Assembly: GCF_034424215.1 (NCBI RefSeq)
Contig: NZ_CP139960.1
Coordinates: 124,001-188,000, forward strand
Length of the DNA: 64,000 nt
Direction: 5' to 3'
DNA from: Niabella yanshanensis
GTDB lineage: Bacteria; Bacteroidota; Bacteroidia; Chitinophagales; Chitinophagaceae
Under the pieces are notes generated by a model that saw only the letters and a list, made by a program, of their open reading frames with translations, did no database searches and was not told the DNA's origin. Position numbers and translations under genes: made by a program. Shown piece by piece: positions 45,708-55,250 of this stretch. Each line of letters opens with the position of its first letter. Position 1 is the first letter of the stretch.

Positions 45708-47594
45708 TTCTGTTTTAGCGGGTACAATTAATACGGGCGCTTTTATCAGGTGCCTCAACTGGTTGATGGTTTCACCGTAAATCAGGTCCTTTATTCCTCT
45801 GTGTCCGTGAGCGCCTATTACTAATAGCTCTACATCCGATTCATTAATGATCCGGGCAATACTGTCGACCGTATTTCCAAAGCCCAGCTTTCCTTCAGCC
45901 TGGTATCCTTTAGCTTTCAATTGTTGTACATAGGCGTTAAGATATTGCTGATCAGACAGGGTTTCGTCATCAACGCTCTCTCCAAAATTGGCTCCGGCGG
46001 CTACACTTTCCGTTATATGTATTAACAGGTAAGTGCTGTCGGGCGTTCCCTGGGCCAAAGCATGATTAATCACTTTTTCATCCAGTTCACCAAAATCGAG
46101 CGTAATAGCTATTTTACCATAACGCTGTACCGGCGATAATTCAAGGTTTTTGGGTGTATCGTGTATGGTAATCTTTTGGGCAGACTTCTTTTTTTGCAAC
46201 GGGTAAATAGTAGTATACAATAAAAGAATGACAAAACCGATGGCTCCCAAAATAATTAAAGCCTTCGAGATCAGGTTGCCGGGTGTATTGAAAAAGTCCA
46301 TAGCCTGCTCCACTATTAAACGTGCATTCAGGTAGACCAATACAACAGTAATGAGCCAGGCGGATACCTTAACCCAGGGTTTGATCACAAACTTACCCAT
46401 CGTTTTTTTATCACTTACAAAGTGGATCAGCGGTATAATGGCAAATCCCAACTGCATGCTTAATACAACCTGGCTGAATATAAGCAGGCTGTCTACATCT
46501 TCTTCGCCATTGATCAATATAACCAGTGCGGCTGGTACAATAGCTATCAAACGGGTGATCAAACGGCGTACAATAGGGTTGATCCTTAGCCTCAGGTAGC
46601 CCTCCATCACAATTTGCCCGGCCAGTGTGCCGGTAATAGTGCTGCTTTGTCCTGCAGCAATAAGCGCCACCGCAAAAAGCTTGGCAGCAAAACTGCTGCC
46701 CAGATGTTGCGGTAAGAGTTCGTAAGCCTGTTTGATCTCTCCAACATCAGACCGGCCGGTTTTATAGAACACTGCGGCCGCTAATATGAGTATGGCCGCA
46801 TTTACAAGCAGCGCCATATTCAGGGCTACAGCGCTGTCAATGAAATTCAGCTTCAATGCTTTTTTAATGCTGGCATCATCCCGGTTGAATTTACGGGTTT
46901 GCACCAGGGCCGAATGAAGGTAGAGGTTATGAGGCATTACGGTAGCGCCAATAATTCCGATAGCAATGTATAAGGCCGTATCATTTTCAATATGAGGTAC
47001 CAACCCGGAAACCACTTCGCTGGCATCGGGTTTCGCCACCACAATTTGTATAAGAAAAGACATGGCTATTATGAAAATCAGGCCAATGATAAATGCCTCC
47101 AGCTTACGCATGCCCAGGCGTTGCAGCATGATCAGCAAAAATGTATCGAGTGCAGTGATCATTACTCCATAGATAAGGGGCATGCCCGTTAATAGCTGTA
47201 AGCCAATAGCCATACCCAGTATTTCCGCCAGGTCTGTGGCGGCGATGGCTATCTCTGCCAGGATATATAATGCGAAATTGACCTTTTTTGGATAGGTTTC
47301 GCGGTTGGCCTGCGCCAGGTCGCGGTTGCGTACGATTCCTAATCTTGCAGAAAGGCTCTGCAGCAACAACGCCATTATATTGCTCATCACCAGCACCCAT
47401 AAAAGCGAATAACCAAACTGGCTTCCCCCCGCCAGGTCTGTAGCCCAGTTACCGGGATCCATATAGCCCACGCTGACCAGGTAGGCCGGGCCGAAAAAAG
47501 CCAGGATCCGTCTCCACCTCGATTTATTCGGGGCTGTGGTATCTACCGAATTATGAACCTCGCTTAATGAAATTTCTGAGTGATGCTTTGCCAT
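45702..47594 (-). CDS. mntH: Nramp divalent-metal transporter fused to a universal stress protein domain
   Basis: A 630-residue fusion. Residues 25-450 form an Nramp (MntH-type) proton-coupled Mn/Fe importer with the metal-binding DPGN (46-49) and MPHNLYLHS. Residues about 485-630 form a UspA domain with the nucleotide-binding pattern GAHGHRGIKDLIYGET (G-x2-G-x9-G). The Nramp part alone would be the usual length; the Usp tail is cytosolic and may gate transport in response to ATP or stress. It overlaps mntR by one base (TAATG), showing a two-gene operon. Confidence 0.93.
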   Translation of the reverse strand: MAKHHSEISLSEVHNSVDTTAPNKSRWRRILAFFGPAYLVSVGYMDPGNWATDLAGGSQFGYSLLWVLVMSNIMALLLQSLSARLGIVRNRDLAQANRETYPKKVNFALYILAEIAIAATDLAEILGMAIGLQLLTGMPLIYGVMITALDTFLLIMLQRLGMRKLEAFIIGLIFIIAMSFLIQIVVAKPDASEVVSGLVPHIENDTALYIAIGIIGATVMPHNLYLHSALVQTRKFNRDDASIKKALKLNFIDSAVALNMALLVNAAILILAAAVFYKTGRSDVGEIKQAYELLPQHLGSSFAAKLFAVALIAAGQSSTITGTLAGQIVMEGYLRLRINPIVRRLITRLIAIVPAALVILINGEEDVDSLLIFSQVVLSMQLGFAIIPLIHFVSDKKTMGKFVIKPWVKVSAWLITVVLVYLNARLIVEQAMDFFNTPGNLISKALIILGAIGFVILLLYTTIYPLQKKKSAQKITIHDTPKNLELSPVQRYGKIAITLDFGELDEKVINHALAQGTPDSTYLLIHITESVAAGANFGESVDDETLSDQQYLNAYVQQLKAKGYQAEGKLGFGNTVDSIARIINESDVELLVIGAHGHRGIKDLIYGETINQLRHLIKAPVLIVPAKTEL

Positions 47595-48253
47595 TAGTTT
47601 TTAATAAAGATGTTTTGGGATAACTCTTTTGTTAAATAAGATTGGTGTTTATTATCTGTTCTTACTTCCATAGACTCGTCGAATGCATATTTTTTTATTA
47701 CCTGTATCCGGCTTCCTATAGAAATATTTTTCTCATCCAGCATCTCGAGTACCTCCGGCGACTGGTTCCCGATCTGTGTTACAATGGCTACTTTTTTTTC
47801 AGAAAGGGTCGCCAAAGACACTTGCCTGGCTTGAATGATCTTTCCTTTGGCATCCGGAATAGGATCTCCATGGGGATCTGTTCTTGGAAAACCCAAAAAT
47901 GCATCCAGCTTGTCAATGAGTTTTTCATTGCTGATATGTTCCAGTTCCTCGGCCACCTCATGCACCTCTTCCCAGCTGAAACCCAGTTTTTGAGAAAGAA
48001 AATATTCCCATAAACGGTGTCTTCTTACAATGCTCACAGCCTCTGCCTCGCCCGATTCTGTAAGGGTACAGCCATAGTAGGCTTTATAGCTGACCAGCCC
48101 TTTTTTACTGAGCTTTTTGAGCATGTCCGTAATGGAAGCGGGAGCTGTATGAAGGGAGGTGGCAAGGTCGTTGGTAGCAACAATACCCGATGCGTTTTGC
48201 AAATGATAAATAGTCTTCAGATAATTCTCTTCCGAGATTGTAAATCGGATCAT
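47594..48253 (-). CDS. mntR: DtxR/MntR-type metal-dependent repressor
   Basis: A 219-residue regulator: wHTH (LATSLHTAPASITDMLKKLSKKGLV), dimer and metal-binding domain (RRHRLWEYFLSQKLGFSWEEVHEVAEELEHI) and a C-terminal FeoA/SH3-like domain (about 145-215). The metal ligands Glu and His of the DtxR family are visible in VHEVAEELEH and DPHGDP. It is first in an operon with the Nramp gene and its own operator lies over the promoter, so manganese- or iron-dependent autoregulation is expected. Confidence 0.93.
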   Translation of the reverse strand: MIRFTISEENYLKTIYHLQNASGIVATNDLATSLHTAPASITDMLKKLSKKGLVSYKAYYGCTLTESGEAEAVSIVRRHRLWEYFLSQKLGFSWEEVHEVAEELEHISNEKLIDKLDAFLGFPRTDPHGDPIPDAKGKIIQARQVSLATLSEKKVAIVTQIGNQSPEVLEMLDEKNISIGSRIQVIKKYAFDESMEVRTDNKHQSYLTKELSQNIFIKN

Positions 48254-48255
48254 GC

Positions 48256-48282
48256 CTAAATAATAATTTAGACAAACCTAAA
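48256..48282 (-). promoter_or_regulatory. MntR operator overlapping the mntR-mntH promoter
   Basis: A palindrome TTTAG-acaaac-CTAAA (48267-48282) shares an arm with a second one, CTAAAT-aata-ATTTAG (48256-48271). On the minus strand the -7 element TAGGTTTG (48273-48280) lies inside the first palindrome. Binding there would block RNA polymerase. The start codon begins just 3 bases downstream of the array. Confidence 0.65.
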
Positions 48283-48403
48283 AATAATTTTCGATATTAT
48301 GAAAATTTCTGCATAGGCCGTATATACCACGGGGGCAATTTCAAAAAAACAATGGTAGTGTTGGTGAAGTATTGTTTATTTGTAGTTAATAATATTTAAC
48401 CAT

Positions 48404-49345
48404 ATGCTATACAGGCTCTGTTTTTTTACTGTAATGACCATAATGATTGTTTCCTGCGGCAATAAGAAAAAGAAAATGGCGGGGGAAGACGATGTGAATT
48501 TACAGGATTTTGTGGATTTCTTCCCCGAGGCTCAATTACCTTTTATCTATGCCGACACCGCTTTATATGCCAAAACAGACGATAGTTTGCTGATTAGTGC
48601 CGATATTTTTAATGAGTTTACGCCTGATAGTATATTAAGCGCCACTTTTGGTGCTGATAAACCCAATTTGTACGCAATAGGAAAATTTAGTGAGAAAGAG
48701 GGTATCGTGTACCTGATGTCGAAGGCCGCTACTGCTAAAAATAAAGCGATGTTTATTTCGGCATACAATAACAAAAATGAGTTTATAGCTGCTATGCAGG
48801 TGATGAAGAGCCAGAAGGAAAAAGGTATTTCTACGCTGGTTACTATTGACAAGCTATTCAACATTAATAAAAAAACTATCAAAAAGCTGCCTAACGGCGT
48901 TGAGATTAGTGGCGATGATATATATGTGTTGAACAGCGCCGCCAGGAAATTTATGTTGATAATGACCGATGCCCTGGGCGATGATGCTGAGGTAATCAAC
49001 CCTATTGACACGCTTAGCCGCAATTATAAATATGCGGGGGATTATGGGGTAGGCAGCCGCAATATCATTTCCATCCGAGATAATATAAAGCCCGGACGTG
49101 TTCAGTTCTATATCCACCTGGAAGAAAAGAACTCGCAGTGCAGTGGTGAACTGAAGGGAGAAGCCAATATTACCTCAGACAATACAATCATTTATAAAAA
49201 GCCGGGAGATCCCTGTGCCCTGCAGTTTGAGTTTGATAAAAACGGTGTAACACTGAAGGAGCTGGAGGGATGCGGATCGCGCATGGGTGCGTTGGATTGC
49301 ACTTTCAACGGAAAATACCCTAAAAAGAAAGCTTCTAAAAAATAG
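48404..49345 (+). CDS. Hypothetical lipoprotein (313 aa)
   Basis: Signal peptide with lipobox MIVSC (Cys18) followed by a Lys-rich stretch. The remainder is soluble: FFPEAQLPFIYADTALY, a middle helical section, and a C-terminal Cys-containing domain (DPCALQFEF, GCGSRMGALDCTFNGKYP). I do not recognise a family; similar lipoproteins of unknown function are frequent in Chitinophagaceae, which is my impression rather than a search result. Confidence 0.7.
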   Translation: MLYRLCFFTVMTIMIVSCGNKKKKMAGEDDVNLQDFVDFFPEAQLPFIYADTALYAKTDDSLLISADIFNEFTPDSILSATFGADKPNLYAIGKFSEKEGIVYLMSKAATAKNKAMFISAYNNKNEFIAAMQVMKSQKEKGISTLVTIDKLFNINKKTIKKLPNGVEISGDDIYVLNSAARKFMLIMTDALGDDAEVINPIDTLSRNYKYAGDYGVGSRNIISIRDNIKPGRVQFYIHLEEKNSQCSGELKGEANITSDNTIIYKKPGDPCALQFEFDKNGVTLKELEGCGSRMGALDCTFNGKYPKKKASKK

Positions 49346-49348
49346 AAC

Positions 49349-50377
49349 TTATTGCCTTTGAAAATCTTTGGATAAGGCCTCTACGTCTGATGCGGGCATG
49401 TCTTTTGATGCTATGGAAATGCGGTATTTGAAAGTTACCGACCCATGTGGTTGGAGGGTGTAATTAAGCGTTTCTTTCCCGTTGCTAAAAACTTTTCTAC
49501 CCAGCGGATTAGCAGCAAACAAACCGTAGCCGCGTGCATGCCAGTACGTAGGATACCCCGTGTTGCGGGGATGATCAAAAATGGCAATTGTAATATCTTT
49601 ATTATCCTTAGTACCCTTCAACATAGCCCAGGGCGCTTTACTACTCCAGACACTGTCGCCTTTTACACCATGGCTGTTATAATACATGCCCGAGATATTC
49701 GCACCTGACGAAGGGTCTACTTTTGTTTTGTTGCCATGTGCGTCAACAAAAACACCTGGCTCTTTAGAGGGCATTTCCAGTTCTCTCGCTACACGTATGG
49801 CAATAAAACCATCTTTTACATCTTTAAAAACAACGGGCTCACCTAAAGCGGTAAGGGTGGTTGTCCTGTCGATGATCACAACATTGTTTTGAACCTTAAA
49901 ATCGTAAATCGTTCTTTCTTTCAGGAAATGAGCGCCCTGGTTATTGAACCAGTTGGCGGTAGCTATAAGTTGTGCGTTGTTGATAGATTTTTTGGTTTTT
50001 TCTACTTTTTCATGCCTGATCGTACCATAAAGGTTCTTCTTATCGGCTGCGATTGCAGTAGAGTTGTTCCAGAAATCAATACCATTTACCGATTCATAAT
50101 TTAACCAGATGCCCACATGATGCGGATGATCGGTTCTTTCACCTGTTCGCGGAGCAATAGGGTAACCCCTGGTTACCGTGACACCGTCGACTGTATTTAC
50201 AGGGTAAAGAAAAGGTTTGGCAATAGAATCATAATAGCAGTAAGAAGTTATTAATTGACCGTTGTAAATAATGTCAGCACGCTTCTCGCCGGGTTTCGAG
50301 ATAATATTAAAACCATTCTGGGCATCAAGCAGGGAAGTGCAGAGCAAAAGGTAAATCGCTGTGATCGTATGTTTCAT
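49349..50377 (-). CDS. DUF6807 (PmoA-like) family secreted protein
   Basis: The start giving MKHTITAIYLLLCTSLLDAQ (343 residues) provides a signal peptide; an ATG 27 codons upstream is less likely. The family pattern is clear: GERTDHPHHVGIWLNYESVNGIDFWNNS, FIAIRVARELEMP and AIFDHPRNTGYPTYWHARGYGLFAANPLG. The family was once named after methane oxygenase, but Bacteroidota members lie near sugar-related genes and probably act on or bind carbohydrate. Function unproven. Confidence 0.8.
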   Translation of the reverse strand: MKHTITAIYLLLCTSLLDAQNGFNIISKPGEKRADIIYNGQLITSYCYYDSIAKPFLYPVNTVDGVTVTRGYPIAPRTGERTDHPHHVGIWLNYESVNGIDFWNNSTAIAADKKNLYGTIRHEKVEKTKKSINNAQLIATANWFNNQGAHFLKERTIYDFKVQNNVVIIDRTTTLTALGEPVVFKDVKDGFIAIRVARELEMPSKEPGVFVDAHGNKTKVDPSSGANISGMYYNSHGVKGDSVWSSKAPWAMLKGTKDNKDITIAIFDHPRNTGYPTYWHARGYGLFAANPLGRKVFSNGKETLNYTLQPHGSVTFKYRISIASKDMPASDVEALSKDFQRQ

Positions 50378-50458
50378 GGCAATGATTTGAATTCTGTTTT
50401 TGAAGCTTTCAAGATAACCCTTTATGGCCTGATCAGCAAATTGGGTATGCCGGAACAT

Positions 50459-50487
50459 AAAAAAAGCCGGGTATTTTGATACCCGGC
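50459..50487 (-). terminator. Strong terminator downstream of secDF
   Basis: Arms GCCGGGTAT (50466-50474) and ATACCCGGC (50479-50487) with a four-base loop; on the minus strand a run of seven T follows. It ends the secDF transcript and shields the DUF6807 gene. Confidence 0.85.
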
Positions 50488-50508
50488 TTCATTGAATAAG
50501 AAGATATA

Positions 50509-53500
50509 TTAGCTATTAGCTGTTTCGGCTTTTGCCGCTGATGTATCATTTTTGGGTTTATCCTTACGGATACCACCTTTCAGATCTACCAGTACCGGTG
50601 CCGCAACAAATACGGTTGAGTAAATACCGGTAACCACACCAATCAGCATCGCAAATGCAAAGCCGCGTGTTACTTCACCGCCGAAGATGAACAGGATCAG
50701 GATGGTTAAGAATACCGTTAAGGTGGTCATGATGGTACGGCTTAATGTTTCGTTGATCGCTTTATTAACCAGGGTTTTCTGATCCAGGGTAGGATGCAGC
50801 TTCATGTCTTCACGAATCCTGTCAAAGATTACCACCGTATCGTTCATGGAGAAACCAATAACCGTCAATATCGCAGCAATAAAGTGCTGGTCAATTTCAA
50901 GTGGGAATGGAACGATTTCTCTTGCGAAAGAGAACACGATCAATGTAACCAGGGTATCGTGTATCAGCGCAAATATAGTACCCAGTGAAAACCTCCAGTC
51001 GCGGAAACGAATAAAGATATACAGGAAGATGGCGATCATTGCGAACAAGGTAGCTTTTAAGGCACCCTTCTTCAGGTCATCAGATATGGTAGGCAATACT
51101 TTCTTGCTTTCTTTCTTATGGAATGACTCAAACTGGTTGTAGGTAGTATTTGCAGGTAAATGCTTCTTCAAACCTTCAAAAAGTTTGTGTTCTACGATCG
51201 AATCTGCCATTTCAGTTTTTGGCTCCCTGATCAGGTAAGATGTAGTAATATCCAGGCTGCTTCCATCACCCACCGTTTTGATGATCGGGTTCTCATCATC
51301 AAAAGTAGCTTTCAGATCATCCCTGATGGCTTCTACATTTGCTTTTGAACCAAAGTCGATTTTATAGCTACGTCCACCATCAAATTCAACACCATAATCG
51401 AAACCATTAAAGATGGTTGCAACACCTAATATCAGGATGATCACTGAAATAACATAAGCTCTTTTTCTGAACTCGATAAATTTAAATTTAGATTTTTTCT
51501 CTATCGCGTTGCTTATTTTACTAAAGTAGTTCAGGTGTTTGTTTTTATTGGTAAACCAGTCACTCACCCAACGGCTTACTAAAATACCGCAGAACAGAGA
51601 CAGGAACAGACCCAGGATTTGCGTAGTAGCAAAACCTTTAACCGGCCCTAACCCGAAGTAATACAATATAAAGGCAGTAAGCAAAGTGGTAACGTGACCA
51701 TCCAATACCGGGGCTAACGAACGGTTATAACCGTCATTAATCGCAGGCAGGTAGGCTTTCCCTTTTCTCAGCTCTTCTTTTATTCTTTCATAAATAATTA
51801 CGTTGGTATCAACCGCCATACCAATGGTTAACACCAGACCCGCAATACCCGGAGCGGTTAAAGTGGCGCCCAAACCAGCTAATACACCAATAGTGAATAG
51901 TAAGTTTAAGATCAACGCAATATTAGCTACCCAGCCACTGGTATTGTAGTAAATGATCATCAGGGTGAAGATCACTATAAAAGAGATGATAAATGACCAC
52001 ATACCGCCCTGTAATGCAGCCGCACCCAGCGTTGGTCCTACGGTTGTTTCATTCACAATTTTTGCAGGCGCCGGCAGCTTACCAATTTTTAAGATATTGG
52101 CAAGATCGCTTGCTTCTTCCTGCGAAAAGCTTCCTGAAATGCTCGAGCGACCACCTTCGATAGCTTCGTTTACATTGGGAGCAGAATATACGGTACCATC
52201 AACAACGATAGCGATAGCACGACCCACATTAGCCCTCGTTAAGTCGGCCCATAATTTAGCGCCGGTGTTGCTCATTTCCAGGCTTACATTGGTTCTGCCC
52301 GTTTGGTCGAAGTCGTAACCTGCATTAATTACCTGCTCACCTTCTAATTTGGCTTTTTGACGGCCAAATGTTTTAATTGCATATAAGCCTACAGCAGGGG
52401 ATTTCTTTTCAGGTATTCCAAACATCCAAACCAGATCCGCAGGGAACTGGTTTTTAACAGTTGGCGATTCCAGTATTCTGCGTATCGCAAGGGTGTCTTT
52501 CGCTAATACCTGTCCAATCATACCATTATCGATCAGTCTTCCCTGTTGCTGATCCACTGAGAAGCCAATCCATCCATATAAATGTTTTTTTGCTTCAGCT
52601 TCCTGGTTGCTAGCTGCTGTATTGGCTTTAGGAGCGTCTTTTTTAGCCAGGTCTTTTAACTGAGCCTGAAGATTTCCCGTATCGGCTTTTGCAGTAGTTG
52701 CTGTTGCAGAGGTATCTGTAGTAGCAGCCGCTACTGCTGTAGTATCGCTGGCAGTACTGTCGCTAACTGCTTTTCCACCATTACCGGCGAAGAACAATTC
52801 GTCGGCTTTCTGAACGTTAGGCCATATTTCGCTGATATTGTATACTTCCCAGAACTGCAAATTCGCACTTGCCTGGAGGTTCTTTTTTACACGCTGTCTA
52901 TCCTGAACACCCGGAAGCTCAACAGAGATAATTTGTTTTTCAGGATCGGGATTAATATTAGGTTGCGCCACACCAAACTTGTCGATACGGGTAGTAATCA
53001 GTCTCGAAGTATTGTCAAATGCGGCTTTAGCTTGTCTGTTTAGGTAGCCGATCACCTTACCATCGTCATCAGTAGCTTTTAATTCAGTATTGCTGGAATT
53101 GGCAAACAACGCAGCCAGTCTTCCGTTGGGAACCAGCTTTTTATATTCTTCTACAAACAGGCTTACAAAGTTGGCATCGCTATTGGCTTTCCTTAAATCT
53201 GCATTCGCCAGGGCCTTTGTAAAGTTGGGATCTTTGGAATTGTTGGCCAATGTAGATAACACGCCGCTCATTTCCACTTCCATAGTTACGTTCATTCCAC
53301 CCTGAAGATCCAGGCCCAGATTTAGTTCTTCGCCTTTTGCTTTCTGGTAGCTGATAGGGCCTGTAATACCATAAGTAACAGTTACGTCGCTCGTGCTGTC
53401 TTTTAATTCAGCTAATCTCGCTTCATAAGCTTCATTCAGCCATTCCTGGTACACGGTCTGAGAATCTTTGTTGGCCGGATACTTTACCGCAGCAGCGGGA

Positions 53501-53640
53501 TGAGTTCTGTCAACATAGCTGCGGGCTTGCTTTTCCAGCTTCTTTTCATGATTTCTTACAAACCAGGTAAATGATAATTGATACAGGGAATAAATGATAA
53601 GCAAAATCGTAAAAAAACGAACCAGGCCTTTGAGTTGCAT
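50509..53640 (-). CDS. secDF: Fused protein-export membrane protein SecDF
   Basis: A 1043-residue fusion of SecD and SecF that uses the proton gradient to help Sec-dependent export. The SecD half has the P1 region (GLDLQGGMNVTMEV, ISVELPGVQDRQRV) and six membrane helices after about 560 (TIGMAVDTNVIIYERIKEEL). The SecF half starts near 730 (GVEFDGGRSY, IGFSMNDTVVIFDRIREDM). An Ala/Thr/Ser/Asp low-complexity insert lies near residues 293-345 inside the SecD periplasmic part. It has its own promoter and terminator. Confidence 0.96.
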   Translation of the reverse strand: MQLKGLVRFFTILLIIYSLYQLSFTWFVRNHEKKLEKQARSYVDRTHPAAAVKYPANKDSQTVYQEWLNEAYEARLAELKDSTSDVTVTYGITGPISYQKAKGEELNLGLDLQGGMNVTMEVEMSGVLSTLANNSKDPNFTKALANADLRKANSDANFVSLFVEEYKKLVPNGRLAALFANSSNTELKATDDDGKVIGYLNRQAKAAFDNTSRLITTRIDKFGVAQPNINPDPEKQIISVELPGVQDRQRVKKNLQASANLQFWEVYNISEIWPNVQKADELFFAGNGGKAVSDSTASDTTAVAAATTDTSATATTAKADTGNLQAQLKDLAKKDAPKANTAASNQEAEAKKHLYGWIGFSVDQQQGRLIDNGMIGQVLAKDTLAIRRILESPTVKNQFPADLVWMFGIPEKKSPAVGLYAIKTFGRQKAKLEGEQVINAGYDFDQTGRTNVSLEMSNTGAKLWADLTRANVGRAIAIVVDGTVYSAPNVNEAIEGGRSSISGSFSQEEASDLANILKIGKLPAPAKIVNETTVGPTLGAAALQGGMWSFIISFIVIFTLMIIYYNTSGWVANIALILNLLFTIGVLAGLGATLTAPGIAGLVLTIGMAVDTNVIIYERIKEELRKGKAYLPAINDGYNRSLAPVLDGHVTTLLTAFILYYFGLGPVKGFATTQILGLFLSLFCGILVSRWVSDWFTNKNKHLNYFSKISNAIEKKSKFKFIEFRKRAYVISVIILILGVATIFNGFDYGVEFDGGRSYKIDFGSKANVEAIRDDLKATFDDENPIIKTVGDGSSLDITTSYLIREPKTEMADSIVEHKLFEGLKKHLPANTTYNQFESFHKKESKKVLPTISDDLKKGALKATLFAMIAIFLYIFIRFRDWRFSLGTIFALIHDTLVTLIVFSFAREIVPFPLEIDQHFIAAILTVIGFSMNDTVVIFDRIREDMKLHPTLDQKTLVNKAINETLSRTIMTTLTVFLTILILFIFGGEVTRGFAFAMLIGVVTGIYSTVFVAAPVLVDLKGGIRKDKPKNDTSAAKAETANS

Positions 53641-53734
53641 ACGAGTTTAATATTTATAATTCACTTAGTTTGGTAAAAGTTATTCGGCACGGTAAAGCAC
53701 CAAAAAACCTTATCCGGTTTTTTTTTAAAGGCTG

Positions 53735-53742
53735 CAAAGATA
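53735..53742 (-). promoter_or_regulatory. -7 element of the secDF promoter
   Basis: On the minus strand TATCTTTG matches TAnnTTTG, giving a leader of about 88 bases. The leader holds an AT-rich hairpin (AAAAAACC-ggataa-GGTTTTTT on the minus strand). Confidence 0.5.
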
Positions 53743-53867
53743 AGGGTTAGGTGAATTGAAAGTTGATATGTTATGAAGTTGATATAACTATCTTCGAAAA
53801 AAAATAGTAAAAGGAGGTTTTCTATAAATTAACCTCAAACTTTTAAACTTTTAAACCAATCAACTAT

Positions 53868-53875
53868 TACATTTG
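53868..53875 (+). promoter_or_regulatory. -7 element of the aminotransferase promoter
   Basis: TACATTTG matches TAnnTTTG, 38 bases before the start codon; no clear -33 element. Confidence 0.45.
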
Positions 53876-53912
53876 CATGATTTTTTATTCTAACAGAAAA
53901 ATATTTTAAAAA

Positions 53913-55103
53913 ATGCAATTATCATCTCTTTTAGAGCGCTTTGCAGAGCCGGAAACGCTTAAAATGGCAAAATTGGGGCGCGAATTAAGGGCGAAAGGTG
54001 TTGATGTAATTGACCTTAGCCTTGGTGAACCTGACTTTGATACACCCGAACATATTAAACAGGCCGCTATTCAGGCTATCAATGATAATTGGAGCCATTA
54101 TACACCTGTGCCGGGCTTTTTAGACTTACGCGAAGCCGTTTGCACTAAGTTGAAGAGAGATAATAACCTGGATTATAAACCTGAGCAAATTGTAGTTTCC
54201 ACGGGAGCTAAACAAAGTCTCGCTAATGTACTGCTGGCTCTGGTAGATGAAAATGAAGAAGTTGTTATTCCTACTCCTTATTGGGTAACGTATTCGGAGC
54301 TGGTAAAGATTGCCCGCGGTAAAGTGGTTGAGATCAGGACCAGTGTTGAAAAAGGGTTTAAAGCTACTGCTGAAGAAGTAGAGGCTGCGATCACTCCCAA
54401 TACAAAAGCTTTCTTGTTTTCTTCCCCCTGTAATCCCTCGGGGGCAGTATACAATAAAGAAGAACTGGCAGCTTTGGCACAAGTCTTTAAAAGGCACCCG
54501 CAGGTAACCATTATCTCTGACGAGATCTATGAATATATTAATTATGTGGGCGATCATGAAAGCATTGCGCAATTTGAAGATATTAAAGACCGGGTGGTAA
54601 TCGTAAACGGCCTGAGTAAAGGTTTCGCAATGACCGGATGGCGTATAGGCTATACAGCTTCTTCAGTTGCTATTGCCAAAGGGATGGAGAAATTGCAGGG
54701 GCAGTTCACCAGTGGAACCTGCTCAATTGCGCAAAAAGCAGGTGTTGCTGCTTTAACAACAGACCTGAAGCCTACGCAGGAAATGGCGGAAGAATTCACC
54801 AGGAGGAAAAAACGTGTTCTGGAACTCGTAAACGAAATCCCAGGGGTTATCTGTTCAGATCCGGATGGAGCATTTTATATTTTCCCGGATATGAGCTCTT
54901 ATTTTGGTAAGACCGATGGCGAGACTTTTATTAAGGATTCTGCCGATTTATGTATGTATATATTGAATACAGCACACGTATCTTCGGTTATGGGGGCGGC
55001 TTTTGGAGAACCTAATTGCGTTCGCTTCTCTTTTGCCAATAGTTTACCTAATATCGAAAAAGGATGGGTGCGGATTAAGGATGCATTATCTAAACTAAAG
55101 TAA
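53913..55103 (+). CDS. PLP-dependent aminotransferase (aspartate aminotransferase type)
   Basis: A 396-residue fold-type I class I/II aminotransferase. The PLP lysine is Lys236 in NGLSKGFAMTGWRIGY; Asn174 lies in SSPCNPSGAVY, and Asp203 and Tyr206 in SDEIYEY; the C-terminal substrate-binding arginine is in CVRFSFANS. This is the subgroup of bacterial aspartate (and prephenate) aminotransferases. The exact amino donor cannot be set from sequence. A strong terminator follows. Confidence 0.92.
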   Translation: MQLSSLLERFAEPETLKMAKLGRELRAKGVDVIDLSLGEPDFDTPEHIKQAAIQAINDNWSHYTPVPGFLDLREAVCTKLKRDNNLDYKPEQIVVSTGAKQSLANVLLALVDENEEVVIPTPYWVTYSELVKIARGKVVEIRTSVEKGFKATAEEVEAAITPNTKAFLFSSPCNPSGAVYNKEELAALAQVFKRHPQVTIISDEIYEYINYVGDHESIAQFEDIKDRVVIVNGLSKGFAMTGWRIGYTASSVAIAKGMEKLQGQFTSGTCSIAQKAGVAALTTDLKPTQEMAEEFTRRKKRVLELVNEIPGVICSDPDGAFYIFPDMSSYFGKTDGETFIKDSADLCMYILNTAHVSSVMGAAFGEPNCVRFSFANSLPNIEKGWVRIKDALSKLK

Positions 55104-55118
55104 AAATCGTAATATCTT

Positions 55119-55147
55119 AAAAAGACTCCCTCATCGGGAGTCTTTTT
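55119..55147 (+). terminator. Terminator after the aminotransferase gene
   Basis: GACTCCC (55124-55130) pairs with GGGAGTC (55136-55142) around a five-base loop, extended by an A run and a T run. Confidence 0.88.
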
Positions 55148-55189
55148 ATTTAATGCAGCTTTGCACTAACGATTGTAAAAAATATTGAA

Positions 55190-55197
55190 TAGATTTG
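55190..55197 (+). promoter_or_regulatory. -7 element TAGATTTG upstream of the TPR kinase
   Basis: It matches TAnnTTTG, 54 bases before the start codon at 55251. The preceding terminator makes an own promoter necessary. Confidence 0.45.
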
Positions 55198-55250
55198 TAG
55201 TCGAAGGATGACTGATTCTTGAGAGGATTGCGTTAAATTGAAACTAAGCC

